From: Yersinia hibernica
GTDB taxonomy: Bacteria > Pseudomonadota > Gammaproteobacteria > Enterobacterales > Enterobacteriaceae
DNA length: 64,000 nt
Assembly: GCF_004124235.1 (NCBI RefSeq)
Contig: NZ_CP032487.1
Span: 1,922,001 to 1,986,000, forward strand
Reading direction: 5' to 3'
Part shown: positions 1 to 11,989 of the stretch, piece after piece
How the letters are laid out: every line of letters begins with the position of its first letter
How positions within the stretch are numbered: the first letter of the stretch is position 1
The notes under the pieces: generated by a model
What the model saw: only the letters and a program-made list of their open reading frames with translations
What the model was told of the DNA's origin: nothing
Database searches by the model: none
Translations under genes and position numbers: made by a program

Positions 1-200
1 AAGTCCCGAATGAACCTTCACACCGGCTTTCTTGCTGCTTTGTTGAACAGCAGCGCGTCAAAAATTATGGCAATATAACTAATAATGATCGCGGAAAATT
101 TTTTATTTAACCTTATCACCTAAAATACAGGGGATAGCGGGTTAAAACGGGCATTCACGGTAGGATATCAATAACCTACTTAAGGGCATGAAGTTATAAT

Positions 201-803
201 ATGAACAGTAAGATGCAGCTAAAACGTGTAGCAGAAGCCAAATTACCGACGCCTTGGGGTGATTTTCTGATGGTCGGTTTCGAAGAGTTAGCCTCCGGCC
301 ATGACCATCTGGCATTGATATTGGGTGATATTAGCACCGATATGCCAGTGCTCTCGCGGGTTCATTCTGAATGTTTGACCGGTGACGCCCTGTTTAGCCT
401 GCGTTGTGATTGTGGCTTCCAATTAGAGGCGGCACTGGCACATATTGCCGAAGAGGGCCGCGGTGTGCTGATTTACCATCGCCAGGAAGGCCGCAATATT
501 GGTCTGCTGAATAAGATTCGGGCTTATGCATTGCAGGATCTTGGGGCCGATACGGTTGAAGCGAATCATCAGCTCGGTTTCGCCGCTGATGAGCGCGATT
601 TCACCCTGTGTGCTGATATGTATAAGTTATTGGGTGTTAAAGCCGTGCGGCTGTTGACCAACAACCCGAAAAAAGTGGAAATTCTCTCCGAGGCGGGGAT
701 CAATATCGTCGAGCGCGTGCCCTTGATTGTCGGGCAAAACCCGAAGAATGAGCAATATATGGCAACCAAAGCCGCCAAAATGGGCCATTTATTGGCCAAG
801 TAA
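201..803 (+). CDS. ribA: GTP cyclohydrolase II
   Basis: Opens the imidazole ring of GTP to give 2,5-diamino-6-ribosylamino-pyrimidinone phosphate, formate and pyrophosphate, the first step of riboflavin synthesis in the cytosol. The 200-residue protein matches E. coli RibA almost end to end. The zinc-binding cysteines C58, C69 and C71 are present ([17 protein letters not shown]), as are the substrate-loop motif [11 protein letters not shown] and LLTNNPKK. E. coli RibA begins at the equivalent of residue 5 (MQLKRV), so the true start may be 213; neither start has a strong ribosome binding site. It stands alone, convergent with acnA, and is followed by a strong terminator. Confidence 0.97.
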   Translation: MNSKMQLKRVAEAKLPTPWGDFLMVGFEELASGHDHLALILGDISTDMPVLSRVHSECLTGDALFSLRCDCGFQLEAALAHIAEEGRGVLIYHRQEGRNIGLLNKIRAYALQDLGADTVEANHQLGFAADERDFTLCADMYKLLGVKAVRLLTNNPKKVEILSEAGINIVERVPLIVGQNPKNEQYMATKAAKMGHLLAK

Positions 804-830
804 TCACTTTAGCTTAGGGTTTATCTCTAT

Positions 831-857
831 AAAAAGGGGGCGGCTGGCCCCCTTTTA
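831..857 (+). terminator. Terminator between ribA and acnA
   Basis: A G5/C5 stem extended by flanking A/T pairs with a 7-nt loop, followed by TTTT. It lies just after the ribA stop and is nearly symmetrical, so it can end transcription from both convergent genes. Confidence 0.85.
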
Positions 858-908
858 TCATTACGCAAGTTGATCACTGACACCAATAGTGACACTGTCA
901 CTCTATCT

Positions 909-3581
909 TCACAACATTTTGCGGATAACATAATGCAAAATGCCGCCATTCTCGAAGTAAACCAATTCAGTAGCAGTATCTATGCGGCAGAGGGTATCAA
1001 CATTTTGTTGCCGGCCATCAGCATAGGTTAGAGTCACTGGCACGGTTTGCCCGGGTGACAAACTCTGTAACCCACTGATACTAATAGACTCATCCCCAGT
1101 CAGGCCCAATGTTTTGCGATTTACACCTGATGGGAACTCCAGTGGCAGAATGCCCATCCCGATAAGATTTGAGCGGTGAATACGTTCGAAAGATTCGGCA
1201 ATCACCACTCTCACCCCTAATAATCGCGGCCCTTTAGCCGCCCAGTCCCGGCTGGAACCCGAGCCATACTCCTTACCCGCAATGACGGCTAATGGCACAT
1301 TTTCCTGCTGATACCGCATGGCTGCATCGTAAATAGCCATCTGATTTTGTGATGGAATATGGCGAGTCATTCCCCCCTCAACACCTGGCACCATTTCATT
1401 GCGGATGCGGATATTGGCAAAAGTGCCGCGCATCATCACCTCATGATTGCCCCGGCGGGAACCATAAGAGTTAAACTCTTTAATCTCGACCCCACGATCA
1501 CGCAAATAGCGGCCTGCGGGGCTGTCGAGCTTGATATTACCGGCCGGTGAAATGTGGTCGGTGGTGACGGAATCTGCCAAAATCGCCAAAATACGTGCAT
1601 GCTGGATATCCTGAACCGGCTCCGGTAAGGCTTTCATTTCACTGAAGAAAGGTGGCAAGCGGATGTAGGTTGAATCACTCTGCCAGTCATAGGTCGGCGT
1701 GCTGTCGACTTGAATCGCCTGCCACTCCTCATCACCATCAAACACGGCAGCATATTCTTTGCGAAACATCTCGGTTTTCACCTCTTCCACCGCTTTGGCG
1801 ATGTCAAGGCCGCTCGGCCAGATATCTTTCAGATAGACAGGGGCCCCCTCAGGGTCATGGCCCAACGGGTCTTGGCTCAAATTGACATTCATGTTACCAG
1901 CCAAGGCATAGGCCACCACCAGCGGCGGTGATGCCAACCAGTTAGTTTTCACCAAGGGATGGATGCGCCCCTCAAAGTTGCGGTTGCCAGACAGCACCGC
2001 ACCGACGGTTAAATCCCCCTCTTTGATGGCTTTTTCTATTGAGTCCGGTAATGGGCCAGAGTTACCTATACAAGTCGTACAGCCATAGCCCACCAAGTTG
2101 AAGCCCAAGCGGTCAAGATAGGGCGTCAAGCCCGCAGAATTAAGATATTCAGTGACTACTTTAGAGCCGGGAGCCAGTGAAGTTTTCACCCAAGGTTTGG
2201 TTTTAAGGCCCTTTTCTGCGGCTTTCTTCGCCAGCAAGCCCGCGGCCATCAACACGCTAGGGTTGGAGGTATTGGTACAAGAAGTAATGGCCGCGATGAC
2301 CACCGCGCCATGTTGTAGCTCGTGGGTTTCGCCGGCCAGAGTGAAGGCAACATGGCTGACTTTGTCTTTTTTGCTGTTGATTTCCAGCTCTTCAAAGGCG
2401 CTAAATGCTAACGGCACTTTAGCTAGAGCCACGCGGTCTTGTGGGCGCTTCGGCCCGGCCAAACTGGACTCCACCGTGCTCAAATCCAGTGCTAACTGGC
2501 TGGTAAATATCGGCTCATCCCCTGGGTGGCGCCACAATCCTTGCGCTTTACTGTAGTTTTCGACCAAGGCTATCTGTTCGTCGCTACGGCCACTTAAGCG
2601 CAGATAACTCAATGTCACATCATCGACCGGGAAGAAGCCGCAGGTCGCGCCATATTCCGGTGACATATTGGCAATAGTGGCCCGATCCGCCAGAGGTAAA
2701 TCGGCCAATCCATCGCCATAGAACTCGACAAATTTACCCACCACGCCATGTTTTCTCAGCATCTGGGTGACAGTCAACACCAAGTCTGTGGCGGTAATTC
2801 CTTCGCGCATCTTGCCGGTCATTTTGAAGCCGACTACATCAGGGATGAGCATCGAGACTGGCTGGCCCAGCATCGCCGCTTCGGCCTCAATACCGCCAAC
2901 CCCCCAGCCAAGGATCCCCAAGCCGTTAATCATGGTGGTGTGAGAATCCGTCCCCACCAAAGTATCTGGATAGGCAATCTGCTTGCCGCCCTGCTCTTCA
3001 TGCCACACAGTCTGGCCCAGATATTCCAGGTTCACTTGATGGCAAATCCCCGTCCCCGGCGGCACCACACGAAAACGGCTAAAGGCTTTTTGCCCCCAGC
3101 GCAGGAAAATATAGCGCTCGTGGTTGCGCTCCATTTCTAAGCGGACGTTTTCACCAAAGGCCGCTTTATCACCAAATTCATCAACCGTGACCGAGTGGTC
3201 GATAACCAAATCCACCGGGGAGAGTGGATTAACCTGCGCAACATCCCCCCCCAGGCGTTTGACCGCTTCGCGCATCGCGGCCAAATCCACCACCGCCGGC
3301 ACACCGGTAAAATCTTGCATTAATACGCGCGCGGGCCGGTAAGCAATCTCTTTGTCAGCATGCCCGGTCTGTTGCCAGGCAATAATGGCGTTCAGGTCAT
3401 CCTGCTGAACTTGCTCACCATCGAAGTGGCGCAGTAAATTTTCCAATAACACTTTCAGTGATTTCGGCAGTCGGTCGATATCCCCCAGCACTGCCGCCAG
3501 TTGCGGCAGGCTGTAATAGTGATATTCGTGATTGAGGGCGACCAACTTGGCCATACTCGTTTTCCGCAGATCCAACGACAT
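909..3581 (-). CDS. acnA: Aconitate hydratase A
   Basis: Isomerises citrate to isocitrate through cis-aconitate in the TCA and glyoxylate cycles. AcnA is the stationary-phase and oxidative-stress aconitase in E. coli. The protein has 890 residues (E. coli 891). The [4Fe-4S] cysteines are visible in [13 protein letters not shown] (about residue 435) and [13 protein letters not shown] (about 501 and 504), followed by the C-terminal swivel domain with [16 protein letters not shown] ribosome binding site precedes the ATG. The coding strand carries an eight-G run (plus-strand C8 at 3245-3252) encoding Gly-Gly; the frame is intact here. Confidence 0.98.
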   Translation of the reverse strand: MSLDLRKTSMAKLVALNHEYHYYSLPQLAAVLGDIDRLPKSLKVLLENLLRHFDGEQVQQDDLNAIIAWQQTGHADKEIAYRPARVLMQDFTGVPAVVDLAAMREAVKRLGGDVAQVNPLSPVDLVIDHSVTVDEFGDKAAFGENVRLEMERNHERYIFLRWGQKAFSRFRVVPPGTGICHQVNLEYLGQTVWHEEQGGKQIAYPDTLVGTDSHTTMINGLGILGWGVGGIEAEAAMLGQPVSMLIPDVVGFKMTGKMREGITATDLVLTVTQMLRKHGVVGKFVEFYGDGLADLPLADRATIANMSPEYGATCGFFPVDDVTLSYLRLSGRSDEQIALVENYSKAQGLWRHPGDEPIFTSQLALDLSTVESSLAGPKRPQDRVALAKVPLAFSAFEELEINSKKDKVSHVAFTLAGETHELQHGAVVIAAITSCTNTSNPSVLMAAGLLAKKAAEKGLKTKPWVKTSLAPGSKVVTEYLNSAGLTPYLDRLGFNLVGYGCTTCIGNSGPLPDSIEKAIKEGDLTVGAVLSGNRNFEGRIHPLVKTNWLASPPLVVAYALAGNMNVNLSQDPLGHDPEGAPVYLKDIWPSGLDIAKAVEEVKTEMFRKEYAAVFDGDEEWQAIQVDSTPTYDWQSDSTYIRLPPFFSEMKALPEPVQDIQHARILAILADSVTTDHISPAGNIKLDSPAGRYLRDRGVEIKEFNSYGSRRGNHEVMMRGTFANIRIRNEMVPGVEGGMTRHIPSQNQMAIYDAAMRYQQENVPLAVIAGKEYGSGSSRDWAAKGPRLLGVRVVIAESFERIHRSNLIGMGILPLEFPSGVNRKTLGLTGDESISISGLQSLSPGQTVPVTLTYADGRQQNVDTLCRIDTATELVYFENGGILHYVIRKML

Positions 3582-3735
3582 AGCGCCTCCATGATTTCTT
3601 ATAGTGTTCTAAACAACTGTCATCTCAACAAGGCTATTCCCTTGAAATTATGAGGTCTAGATTAAATATAACACAAAGAAACATTAACATTTTGGCAACA
3701 ATGCGATTACTGTGATAGATGGCCTATATACTGTT

Positions 3736-4542
3736 TTATTTGAACAAATCATAACGGGTAGTTAAAGCATCATGATATCCGTCCGAATACCCATTATCGT
3801 AAATTATCTTCATATCTACTTCTGCACATTCCTGAGGTATATCATCCTCAATATAAATACCTTCAGGTTCAAAATTACTTTCTAGTATCATCGACCCAAA
3901 CTGCGCTTCGGTTAAATTTTCAAATGGTGGAACCCATATGTCATATTTACCGGCTGCAGACGATACAGCATTCGCAATAGTATCAGAGTTGAGAGTGAAT
4001 AACGCTTTAAACCACTCTAAAATCATTTTTATTATACCGTTGCGGTTAACGTCACTTCTTAATTCGCTAGAACACTGGTTCTCAAATTTAAAAGAAACGC
4101 GCGATTTCTCTTCATTTAACTCAAAGTTTTTACCTAAAAACAGCTGACAATCCAATGTGAATAAAGGTTGGAACCCATCGTTATAAGGTACTGAATAGTG
4201 CATTTCAAGTCCATGATGTCTATCTGGCTTAAATTCCATTGAAATATCATCATGATGTAAATAAGGATGCCCTCTTTTGGCATGTTCAAGAGCCACTGTT
4301 GCCATGGAGTATTTACTCAATAAATTCAGTACAGCAACTCTTCGGTCATCTTCCTCTTTATTCCCTGCCTCTAACCAACCGATATCGACTAATTTCTCTA
4401 ACACTTCACTAATATTTCTATAGCCTGTCAAACGCCCTTCAATATGAAATTGAGTTTTTTCAACAGGGGCATTTTGAGCCTCTAATGCACTAACTGTATT
4501 AGTCAGCCCCAGAGACTCTATTGGGTAAGATATTCTATTCAT
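3736..4542 (-). CDS. Orphan hypothetical protein, 268 residues, AT-rich
   Basis: I do not recognise this protein. It has 268 residues, no signal peptide and no membrane segment, and is acidic and apparently soluble. Visible blocks include LEKLVDIGWLEAG, a HHDD stretch (HPYLHHDDIS) and a C-terminal acidic YDNGYSDGYHDAL. An ATG with an upstream GAGG ribosome binding site supports expression. The base composition is clearly more AT-rich than acnA and cysB on either side. E. coli has only ymiA and yciX between acnA and cysB, so this looks like an acquired gene. A secreted or toxin-like role is possible, but nothing in the sequence proves one. Confidence 0.75.
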   Translation of the reverse strand: MNRISYPIESLGLTNTVSALEAQNAPVEKTQFHIEGRLTGYRNISEVLEKLVDIGWLEAGNKEEDDRRVAVLNLLSKYSMATVALEHAKRGHPYLHHDDISMEFKPDRHHGLEMHYSVPYNDGFQPLFTLDCQLFLGKNFELNEEKSRVSFKFENQCSSELRSDVNRNGIIKMILEWFKALFTLNSDTIANAVSSAAGKYDIWVPPFENLTEAQFGSMILESNFEPEGIYIEDDIPQECAEVDMKIIYDNGYSDGYHDALTTRYDLFK

Positions 4543-4654
4543 TTATTCCTCTTAACTATGTTTATATAAAAACCAAGATTCCATATCAATAAAATATCAA
4601 ATTAATTTTAAATTATCTTTTGAATTTACACTTGTTATTTTTGTTATTGAAATA

Positions 4655-4662
4655 CCCCCCCC
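4655..4662. repeat. Poly-C tract (C8) between divergent orphan genes
   Basis: Eight consecutive C residues in an otherwise AT-rich 253-bp gap between two divergently read genes (starts at 4542 and 4796). Its length could change by strand slippage. Whether it affects promoter spacing is not known. Confidence 0.8.
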
Positions 4663-4795
4663 AGATAAGGTAATTAAATTATTTTAAGTAAATGTAATTT
4701 GAATATCATGCTGTATTTTTATACAGTCCAAGTCATGCATTGTGTTAATAAAACACAATATCAGGTATATCCTATGAACAAAATGAGATTAAATA

Positions 4796-5044
4796 ATGTC
4801 AAAAAATAAAAAGAAAACATCAGCATCAGTAGCCACGCAGGCAGCAAGAATACTCAAAGACCCTAATTCTTCCGCGATTGAAAAAAGTCTGGCTGGCTCG
4901 GCACTCTCTCAATCTAGCACCGACAACCAAACCGGTGCGCATATGGAGGATGTCGCGGCACAAGTACTGGCAAACCCTGAATCCAGTGAGAAAACCAAAA
5001 CACTGGCCGGGTCGGTACTCGCTCAGGCTAATAAAAAACGCTAA
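4796..5044 (+). CDS. Small internally duplicated protein, 82 residues
   Basis: An 82-residue basic protein (N-terminal MSKNKKK, C-terminal NKKR) of unknown function. Residues 12-41 and 53-79 are two copies of one unit of the form VAxQxxxxLxxPxSSxxxKxLAGSxLxQ, so it is an internal duplication probably made of two short helices. There is no signal peptide or membrane segment. A good terminator follows at once. Codon composition is closer to that of the chromosome than in the orphan gene it faces, and a poly-C tract lies upstream. It could be a small stress or nucleoid-associated protein, but this is a guess. Confidence 0.7.
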   Translation: MSKNKKKTSASVATQAARILKDPNSSAIEKSLAGSALSQSSTDNQTGAHMEDVAAQVLANPESSEKTKTLAGSVLAQANKKR

Positions 5045-5050
5045 TTAGGC

Positions 5051-5076
5051 AAAAGCCCCTTTACAGGGGCTTTTTT
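5051..5076. terminator. Bidirectional terminator between the 82-residue gene and cysB
   Basis: Stem AGCCCCT/AGGGGCT with flanking A and T runs (AAAA before, TTTTTT after), between two convergent genes. Confidence 0.9.
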
Positions 5077-5092
5077 AGCTGCACGCAAGAAG

Positions 5093-6585
<1,493 letters not shown>

Positions 6586-9201
6586 TTACTTTTTAGCTTC
6601 AACCCATTTGCCGTCGATATAGAAAGCAGACCAACCGGTGGCTTTGCCATCTTTCTCTGACGAAACATACTGTTGCTTGGTTTTACGGCTAAAGCGCACC
6701 ATGGTTTTATTACCCTCTTTATCCGTCACTGGCGCATCAGCCAGATAACGTAATTTCTCAGGTAATCTATCCTTGAAACGCACCAACTCTTCTACCAATG
6801 GCGCACGGGTTTCGCGCGATTTAGGGAAGGTATTGGCCGCCAGGAATACGCCAGCTGCGCCATCTCGCAACACAAAATAGGCATCAGACTTTTCACAAGG
6901 CAACTCTGGCAACGGCACCGGATCCTCTTTCGGAGGAGCGACTTCACCACTGCGCAAGATTTTACGGGTATTCTTACACTCATCGTTAGTGCAACCCATG
7001 TACTTGCCAAAACGCCCCATTTTCAGGTGCATTTCAGAGCCACATTTCTCGCACTCCACAATCGGGCCTTCATACCCTTTGATGCGGAATTCGCCCTCTT
7101 CTATCTCATAACCATCACAGGCTGGGTTATTACCACAAACATGCAATTTACGTTGATTATCAATAAGATAGCTATCCATTGCCGTGCCGCATTTCTGACA
7201 ACGACGGCGGGCGCGCAATGCGTTAGTTTCTGCATCATCACCTTCCAGGATATTGAGAATTTCAGTTTCCGGCACCAGATTGATGGTGGTTTTGCAACGT
7301 TCTTTCGGGGGTAATGCATAGCCCGAACACCCTAAGAACACACCGGTGCTGGCGGTACGAATCCCCATTGGACGGCCACAGGTTGGGCAATCAATGCTGG
7401 TCATCACCATCTGATTTGGGCGCATACCGCCCTCTTCAGGATCTTTTTCAGCTTTTTCAAGTTGCTCGCTGAATTCGGCGAAGAAGCCATCCAACACCGC
7501 TTTCCACTCAGCCTGATCATTAGCCACCTGATCCAGACCACTTTCCATGCGCGCGGTGAAGTCGTAATTCATCAGCTCGCGGAAGTTTTCTTCCAAACGG
7601 TCAGTGACAATCTCACCCATTTTCTCGGCATAGAAACGACGGTTTTCGACCCGGACATAACCGCGGTCTTGAATGGTCGAAATAATCGATGCATAGGTAG
7701 ATGGGCGGCCAATGCCACGTTTTTCCAACTCTTTCACCAATGATGCTTCACTGTAACGCGCCGGTGGCTTGGTGAAGTGTTGGCTGGGGATAAGCTTTTG
7801 TAAATCCAACTCACTGCCCACTTCAATCACTGGCAGAGTCCGGTCTTCATCGCCTTTACGCAGGGCGGGCATCACCTTCGTCCAACCATCGAATCGCAAG
7901 GTTCGGCCTTTCGCCCGCAGTTGGAAATCACCCGCCTGCACCGTCAAGGTGGTCGAATCATATTTGGCCGGTGTCATCTGACAGGCCACAAACTGACGCC
8001 AAATCAGCTGATACAGCTTCTGGGCATCGGCTTCCATATCTTTTAACTGCTCAGCCAGCACATTCACATCAGATGGGCGAATAGCTTCATGCGCTTCTTG
8101 TGAATTCTCTTTGCTGCTGTATTGGTTAGGTGCAGATGGCAAGTATTTATCGCCAAAATTATCACCAATATATCCGCGCACCATGGTCAAAGCATCCTGA
8201 CTCAGGTTGGTGGAGTCAGTACGCATATAAGTGATATGGCCCGCTTCATACAAGCGCTGCGCCATCATCATGGTTTTCTTCACACCAAAGCTCAGGCGGG
8301 TACTGGCAGCCTGCTGCAAGGTTGAAGTAATGAACGGCGCACCCGGCTTGCTGCTGGTCGGTTTGTCTTCACGATCCAGCACTTTATAGCGGGCGTTTTC
8401 CAGCAGCTTCAGCGCAGCGTGAGTTTGCTCGCGATTGACGGGTTTAAACGGTTTATCGTGCGCATGGGTGACTTCCATTTGAATAGGAACTTCACCTTTT
8501 GCCAGCAAATCAGCATGCAGCTCCCAATACTCTTCAGGAACGAATGCTTTAATATCCCGCTCGCGTTCAACCACTAAACGCACGGCAACCGACTGCACAC
8601 GCCCTGCGGACAGGCCACGGGCAATCTTTTTCCACAACAGCGGAGAAACCATATAGCCCACAACCCGGTCCATAAAGCGACGAGCTTGCTGGGCATTCAC
8701 CCGGTTAATGTTCAATTCACCCGGTTGATTAAAAGCCTGTTGGATAGCATTTTGGGTGATTTCGTTAAATACCACACGGCTAAAACGCTGGTCATCACCA
8801 CCAATCACTTCCCGCAAATGCCAGGCAATCGCCTCACCTTCGCGGTCAAGGTCGGTTGCGAGATAGATGTGGTCAGCGTTTTCGGCTAATGCTTTCAGCT
8901 CGGCAACCACTTTTTCTTTGCCGGGCAAAATTTCATACTGCGCTTTCCAGCCATGATAAGGATCGACACCCATGCGGTTAACTAATGCAACCTTTTCGTC
9001 TTTCTTTACTTTAGTTTTGGGTTTGTCGGCTTTCTTGGCTTTATCTTCAGTTGAGTTAGCGCTCTTCTTACTGGCTGAGCCACTGGTCGGTAAATCACGA
9101 ATGTGACCGACACTGGACTTAACCACGTAGTTATTCCCTAAATATTTATTAATAGTTTTGGCTTTTGCCGGGGACTCAACTATTACGAGAGCTTTACCCA
9201 T
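6586..9201 (-). CDS. topA: DNA topoisomerase I
   Basis: Type IA topoisomerase that relaxes negative supercoils behind RNA polymerase. The 871 residues match E. coli TopA (865) along the whole length. Visible parts are the TOPRIM domain ([29 protein letters not shown]), the active-site tyrosine in ITYMRTDST (about residue 325), and three C-terminal four-cysteine zinc ribbons ([26 protein letters not shown]). The six-residue length difference lies in the lysine-rich insert near residues 45-70. It is divergent from yciN. Confidence 0.98.
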   Translation of the reverse strand: MGKALVIVESPAKAKTINKYLGNNYVVKSSVGHIRDLPTSGSASKKSANSTEDKAKKADKPKTKVKKDEKVALVNRMGVDPYHGWKAQYEILPGKEKVVAELKALAENADHIYLATDLDREGEAIAWHLREVIGGDDQRFSRVVFNEITQNAIQQAFNQPGELNINRVNAQQARRFMDRVVGYMVSPLLWKKIARGLSAGRVQSVAVRLVVERERDIKAFVPEEYWELHADLLAKGEVPIQMEVTHAHDKPFKPVNREQTHAALKLLENARYKVLDREDKPTSSKPGAPFITSTLQQAASTRLSFGVKKTMMMAQRLYEAGHITYMRTDSTNLSQDALTMVRGYIGDNFGDKYLPSAPNQYSSKENSQEAHEAIRPSDVNVLAEQLKDMEADAQKLYQLIWRQFVACQMTPAKYDSTTLTVQAGDFQLRAKGRTLRFDGWTKVMPALRKGDEDRTLPVIEVGSELDLQKLIPSQHFTKPPARYSEASLVKELEKRGIGRPSTYASIISTIQDRGYVRVENRRFYAEKMGEIVTDRLEENFRELMNYDFTARMESGLDQVANDQAEWKAVLDGFFAEFSEQLEKAEKDPEEGGMRPNQMVMTSIDCPTCGRPMGIRTASTGVFLGCSGYALPPKERCKTTINLVPETEILNILEGDDAETNALRARRRCQKCGTAMDSYLIDNQRKLHVCGNNPACDGYEIEEGEFRIKGYEGPIVECEKCGSEMHLKMGRFGKYMGCTNDECKNTRKILRSGEVAPPKEDPVPLPELPCEKSDAYFVLRDGAAGVFLAANTFPKSRETRAPLVEELVRFKDRLPEKLRYLADAPVTDKEGNKTMVRFSRKTKQQYVSSEKDGKATGWSAFYIDGKWVEAKK

Positions 9202-9641
9202 AATTACCTTTACCTAAATTATTTCTTCTAAAAGAAGGTTTTTATCTTGCCGTACCGCGGCATTCTGCATCTCTTTTTTATATTGCGGTACTTTTTCAGG
9301 ATATCAACCTGTTTTTTTTGAGCAAAGCCCTAAAAGCACTTTGCGAAGTTCAGTTGACCATCCTCAAAATCTTCGCCTGCACCCAGAGCAACAGCCGTAA
9401 ACTCTGCCTTATGGCGTCAACAAAACCTTCCACCTAATAGTATAAAATCCCACACTCTACCTGATAAAAAGCGACGCGCAACCTAATTAGCTCGGAATCT
9501 GAATTTATCCAATAGTGATGACAAAGCCATCAATGACTCGAATAAACCTTAGTCGGTTTGCGAACAAATGCTAACCCGCAGTACAATGGATAAGAGAAAT
9601 TACCTTGTTCTGAGGAAATATGATTGTGGTGAGGAAATATA
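9202..9641. other. topA-yciN divergent intergenic region
   Basis: 440 bp between divergent topA and yciN that must carry the topA promoters. It is AT-rich with several T tracts. No RNA gene or further ORF is supported, except the short uORF listed separately at its right end. Confidence 0.6.
9612..9641 (+). promoter_or_regulatory. Duplicated ribosome binding site before yciN
   Basis: The 11-base string TGAGGAAATAT occurs twice, 19 bp apart. The second copy is the yciN ribosome binding site. The first is followed by an ATG at 9620 that opens a different frame and ends at a TGA at 9665-9667, overlapping the yciN start. Confidence 0.7.
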
Positions 9642-9667
9642 ATGATTGGAAACACAACACCTATTGA
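9620..9667 (+). CDS. Possible 15-codon upstream ORF overlapping yciN
   Basis: ATG at 9620 with its own AGGAA-type ribosome binding site encodes [15 protein letters not shown] and stops inside yciN, in a different frame. It contains the yciN start codon, so its translation would compete with or couple to yciN initiation. It may simply be a by-product of the local duplication. Confidence 0.3.
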   Translation: MIVVRKYNDWKHNTY

Positions 9668-9893
9668 GCGTAATAAATTATTGGCAGAAGCCAATGAGAT
9701 TATTCGTCAACATGAAGATTATCTGCAGGGTATGAAAGCAACAGAGGTTGAGCAAAAAGGCCCGGTATTAGTCTTTCGCGGCGAGTTTTTCCTCGATGAC
9801 GCGGGGCTACCCACCGCAAAAACCACCGCGGTATTTAATATGTTCAAACATCTCGCGCATGTTTTATCTGCCAAATATCATTTAATCGATTAA
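9642..9893 (+). CDS. yciN: YciN family protein
   Basis: A small acidic 83-residue cytosolic protein of unknown biochemical role, recognised by its length and its place between topA and sohB as in E. coli. The ribosome binding site GAGGAAA stands 7 bases before the ATG. It has no signal peptide, cysteine or membrane segment. It is convergent with sohB, with a shared hairpin after it. Confidence 0.9.
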   Translation: MIGNTTPIERNKLLAEANEIIRQHEDYLQGMKATEVEQKGPVLVFRGEFFLDDAGLPTAKTTAVFNMFKHLAHVLSAKYHLID

Positions 9894-9945
9894 TTGCAGA
9901 TTATTCGCTTTTGCAGCGCCCTCTTTTAGCCAGTGCGCAAAAAGG

Positions 9946-9970
9946 AACAGGGGGCCAAGCCCCCTGCTGT
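9946..9970 (-). terminator. sohB terminator
   Basis: Stem CAGGGGGC/GCCCCCTG with a 3-nt loop. On the minus strand it is followed by TTCCTTTTT, so it mainly serves sohB; it also lies after the stop of convergent yciN. Confidence 0.85.
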
Positions 9971-9998
9971 TATCGCGCCAAATTCGGATTACATTGGA

Positions 9999-11045
9999 TT
10001 ATAACAAAGGTTTCTCACCGCGTTGCCACCAGCGTAATAGTAGACGGTCAACACTTTCTGCGGCACTCCCTGTAAAGCGATCCATCAGACGTTTGCGGCG
10101 GGTATAACGCACGCCAATAACTTCGTGATTATCCATTTCAGCAATCAGTAAATCATCGCTAGTACCGATGGCATCAACCAAACCTTTTTCTTTGGCTTGG
10201 GTACCAAACCAATGTTCGCCGGTGGCGACAGCATCAATATCTAAAGAAGGCCGTTGTTGCTGGACGAACTGTTTGAACAATAGATGCGTTTCATTCAGAT
10301 CTTCCCGGAATTTTTCGCGACCTTGCTCCGTATTTTCACCAAACAGTGTCAGAGTGCGTTTAAATTCACCGGCGGTGTGTAACTCGACATCAATATCGTT
10401 CTTTTTCAGTAAACGATGGAAGTTAGGTATTTGAGCCACCACGCCGATCGAGCCGATAATAGCGAAAGGTGCGCTAATGATGCGGTCCGCCACACACGCC
10501 ATCATGTAGCCGCCACTGGCGGCAACTTTATCTACCGCCACGGTGAGGCGAATACCTTTATGGCGCAGGCGCTCCAATTGTGACGCCGCCAGGCCATAGC
10601 CGTGGACCACACCACCCGGGCTTTCCAGCCTTAACAACACTTCATCCTGGGCTGTGGCCACTGCCAGCACCGCTGAAATTTCTTCACGTAATAAAGTGAC
10701 TTCATGGGCATCAATACTTCCTTTGAAGTCAATAACATACAAACAAGGCTTAACCGCAGCTACCGCGCCCGCTTTTGCCCGCTGCTTTTTAAGTTTTTGA
10801 TCCGATTTTTGCTGCTTTTTAAACTCTTTACTCCAGGCTTTTTGCTCCGCATGACTCATGCGCGCCAAGCGCATTTCACGCTGCATTTCCTTATATTGCT
10901 CACCCAGGTCAACCAGATTGAGTTCTCCCCGTTGCCCTTGTTTCCTCATTCCTTGGCTGACAACCAACAATACTATCGCAGCAATCGCAACCACGATGGT
11001 CACCACTTTAGCGAGAAACAGTCCGTACAGAGAAAATAACTCCAC
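9999..11045 (-). CDS. sohB: Inner-membrane S49 family peptidase SohB
   Basis: A membrane-anchored serine protease of the SppA/S49 family; in E. coli it is a multicopy suppressor of htrA (degP) loss. It has 348 residues. An N-terminal membrane helix lies at about residues 10-29, followed by a charged lysine-rich linker and the protease domain. The nucleophile serine lies in VAASGGYMMA and the probable catalytic lysine in HTAGEFKRTLT. The start is GTG (GTGGAGTTATTT) with AAGGCGG upstream, and the opening residues MELFSLYGLFLAK match E. coli SohB. Confidence 0.95.
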   Translation of the reverse strand: MELFSLYGLFLAKVVTIVVAIAAIVLLVVSQGMRKQGQRGELNLVDLGEQYKEMQREMRLARMSHAEQKAWSKEFKKQQKSDQKLKKQRAKAGAVAAVKPCLYVIDFKGSIDAHEVTLLREEISAVLAVATAQDEVLLRLESPGGVVHGYGLAASQLERLRHKGIRLTVAVDKVAASGGYMMACVADRIISAPFAIIGSIGVVAQIPNFHRLLKKNDIDVELHTAGEFKRTLTLFGENTEQGREKFREDLNETHLLFKQFVQQQRPSLDIDAVATGEHWFGTQAKEKGLVDAIGTSDDLLIAEMDNHEVIGVRYTRRKRLMDRFTGSAAESVDRLLLRWWQRGEKPLL

Positions 11046-11216
11046 AAATACCGCCTTTATTCATCTGCTATTAAAGAGATATATGCATTCTAGCGAACCC
11101 GCAGGCCGCCGTCTTGCGCAAATGAAGAATTGCATTGGTTTCGCTTAAATATAAGAATATAAGAGATATCGCGGCATATATGAGTAAAACTTCCGCCGCC
11201 AGTAAAAGGAATAATT

Positions 11217-11978
11217 ATGCATTACCAACCCAAACATGACCTGCTCAATAATCGCACTATCTTAGTGACAGGTGCTGGTGATGGCATTGGTCGCGAAGCG
11301 GCGCTGACTTACGCACGTTTTGGTGCCCGTGTGATTCTGGTGGGTAGAACAGAAAGCAAATTAGTGGCCGTGCAGCAGCAGATTGGCGAAGCAGGAGGCC
11401 ACCCGGCCTTGGTTCTGGTGTTAGACCTCCTGCACGCAACACCGCAAGATTGCCAACAATTGGCGCAAACTCTCAGCAGCCAAATATCTCATTTAGACGG
11501 CGTGCTGCACAATGCCGGCTTATTGGGTGAGATAGTCCCCATGAGCGCTCAAAATATCGCGGTCTGGCAAGATGTTATGCAAGTGAATGTCAATGCGACT
11601 TTCATGCTTACCCAAGCATTATTGCCATTGCTGCTAAAATCGCCCAGCGCCTCTTTGGTTTTCACCAGTTCCAGTGTTGGCCGTCAAGGGCGCGCTGAAT
11701 GGGGCGCTTATGCCGTGTCAAAATTTGCCACCGAGGGCATGATGCAGGTGCTTGCTGAGGAATATAAGCAGAGTAACCTGAGGGTAAATTGTATTAATCC
11801 CGGTGGAACCCGTACTCAAATGCGCGCCAACGCTTTCCCTGACGAAAACGCGGATAAGTTAAAAACACCGGCAGATATTATGCCGCTGTATCTCTACCTG
11901 ATGGGCGATGATAGCCGCAGAAAGACAGGAATGAGCTTCGATGCACAACCCGGCCGTAAAGCCGGCCCCGCAGAATAA
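11217..11978 (+). CDS. yciK: Short-chain dehydrogenase/reductase YciK
   Basis: An NAD(P)-dependent oxidoreductase of the classical SDR family; the physiological substrate is unknown. It has 253 residues. The Rossmann motif TGAGDGIGRE is at about residues 19-28. The catalytic triad is Ser in FTSSSVGRQG plus YAVSK (Tyr and Lys), and NxGL (HNAGLLGE) is present. The ribosome binding site is AAAGGAA. btuR follows after 11 bases, so the two form an operon, as in E. coli. Confidence 0.95.
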   Translation: MHYQPKHDLLNNRTILVTGAGDGIGREAALTYARFGARVILVGRTESKLVAVQQQIGEAGGHPALVLVLDLLHATPQDCQQLAQTLSSQISHLDGVLHNAGLLGEIVPMSAQNIAVWQDVMQVNVNATFMLTQALLPLLLKSPSASLVFTSSSVGRQGRAEWGAYAVSKFATEGMMQVLAEEYKQSNLRVNCINPGGTRTQMRANAFPDENADKLKTPADIMPLYLYLMGDDSRRKTGMSFDAQPGRKAGPAE

Positions 11979-11989
11979 AGGAAGGTTTT

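Noticed and set aside
1..78. Open plus-strand frame running in from the left edge and ending at TAA 76-78
   Set aside because: Only 25 codons are visible and I cannot match them to a family; it may be the tail of a gene outside the window.
3245..3252. Eight-C run in acnA considered as a frameshift
   Set aside because: The reading frame is intact through it and encodes the conserved Leu-Gly-Gly-Asp.
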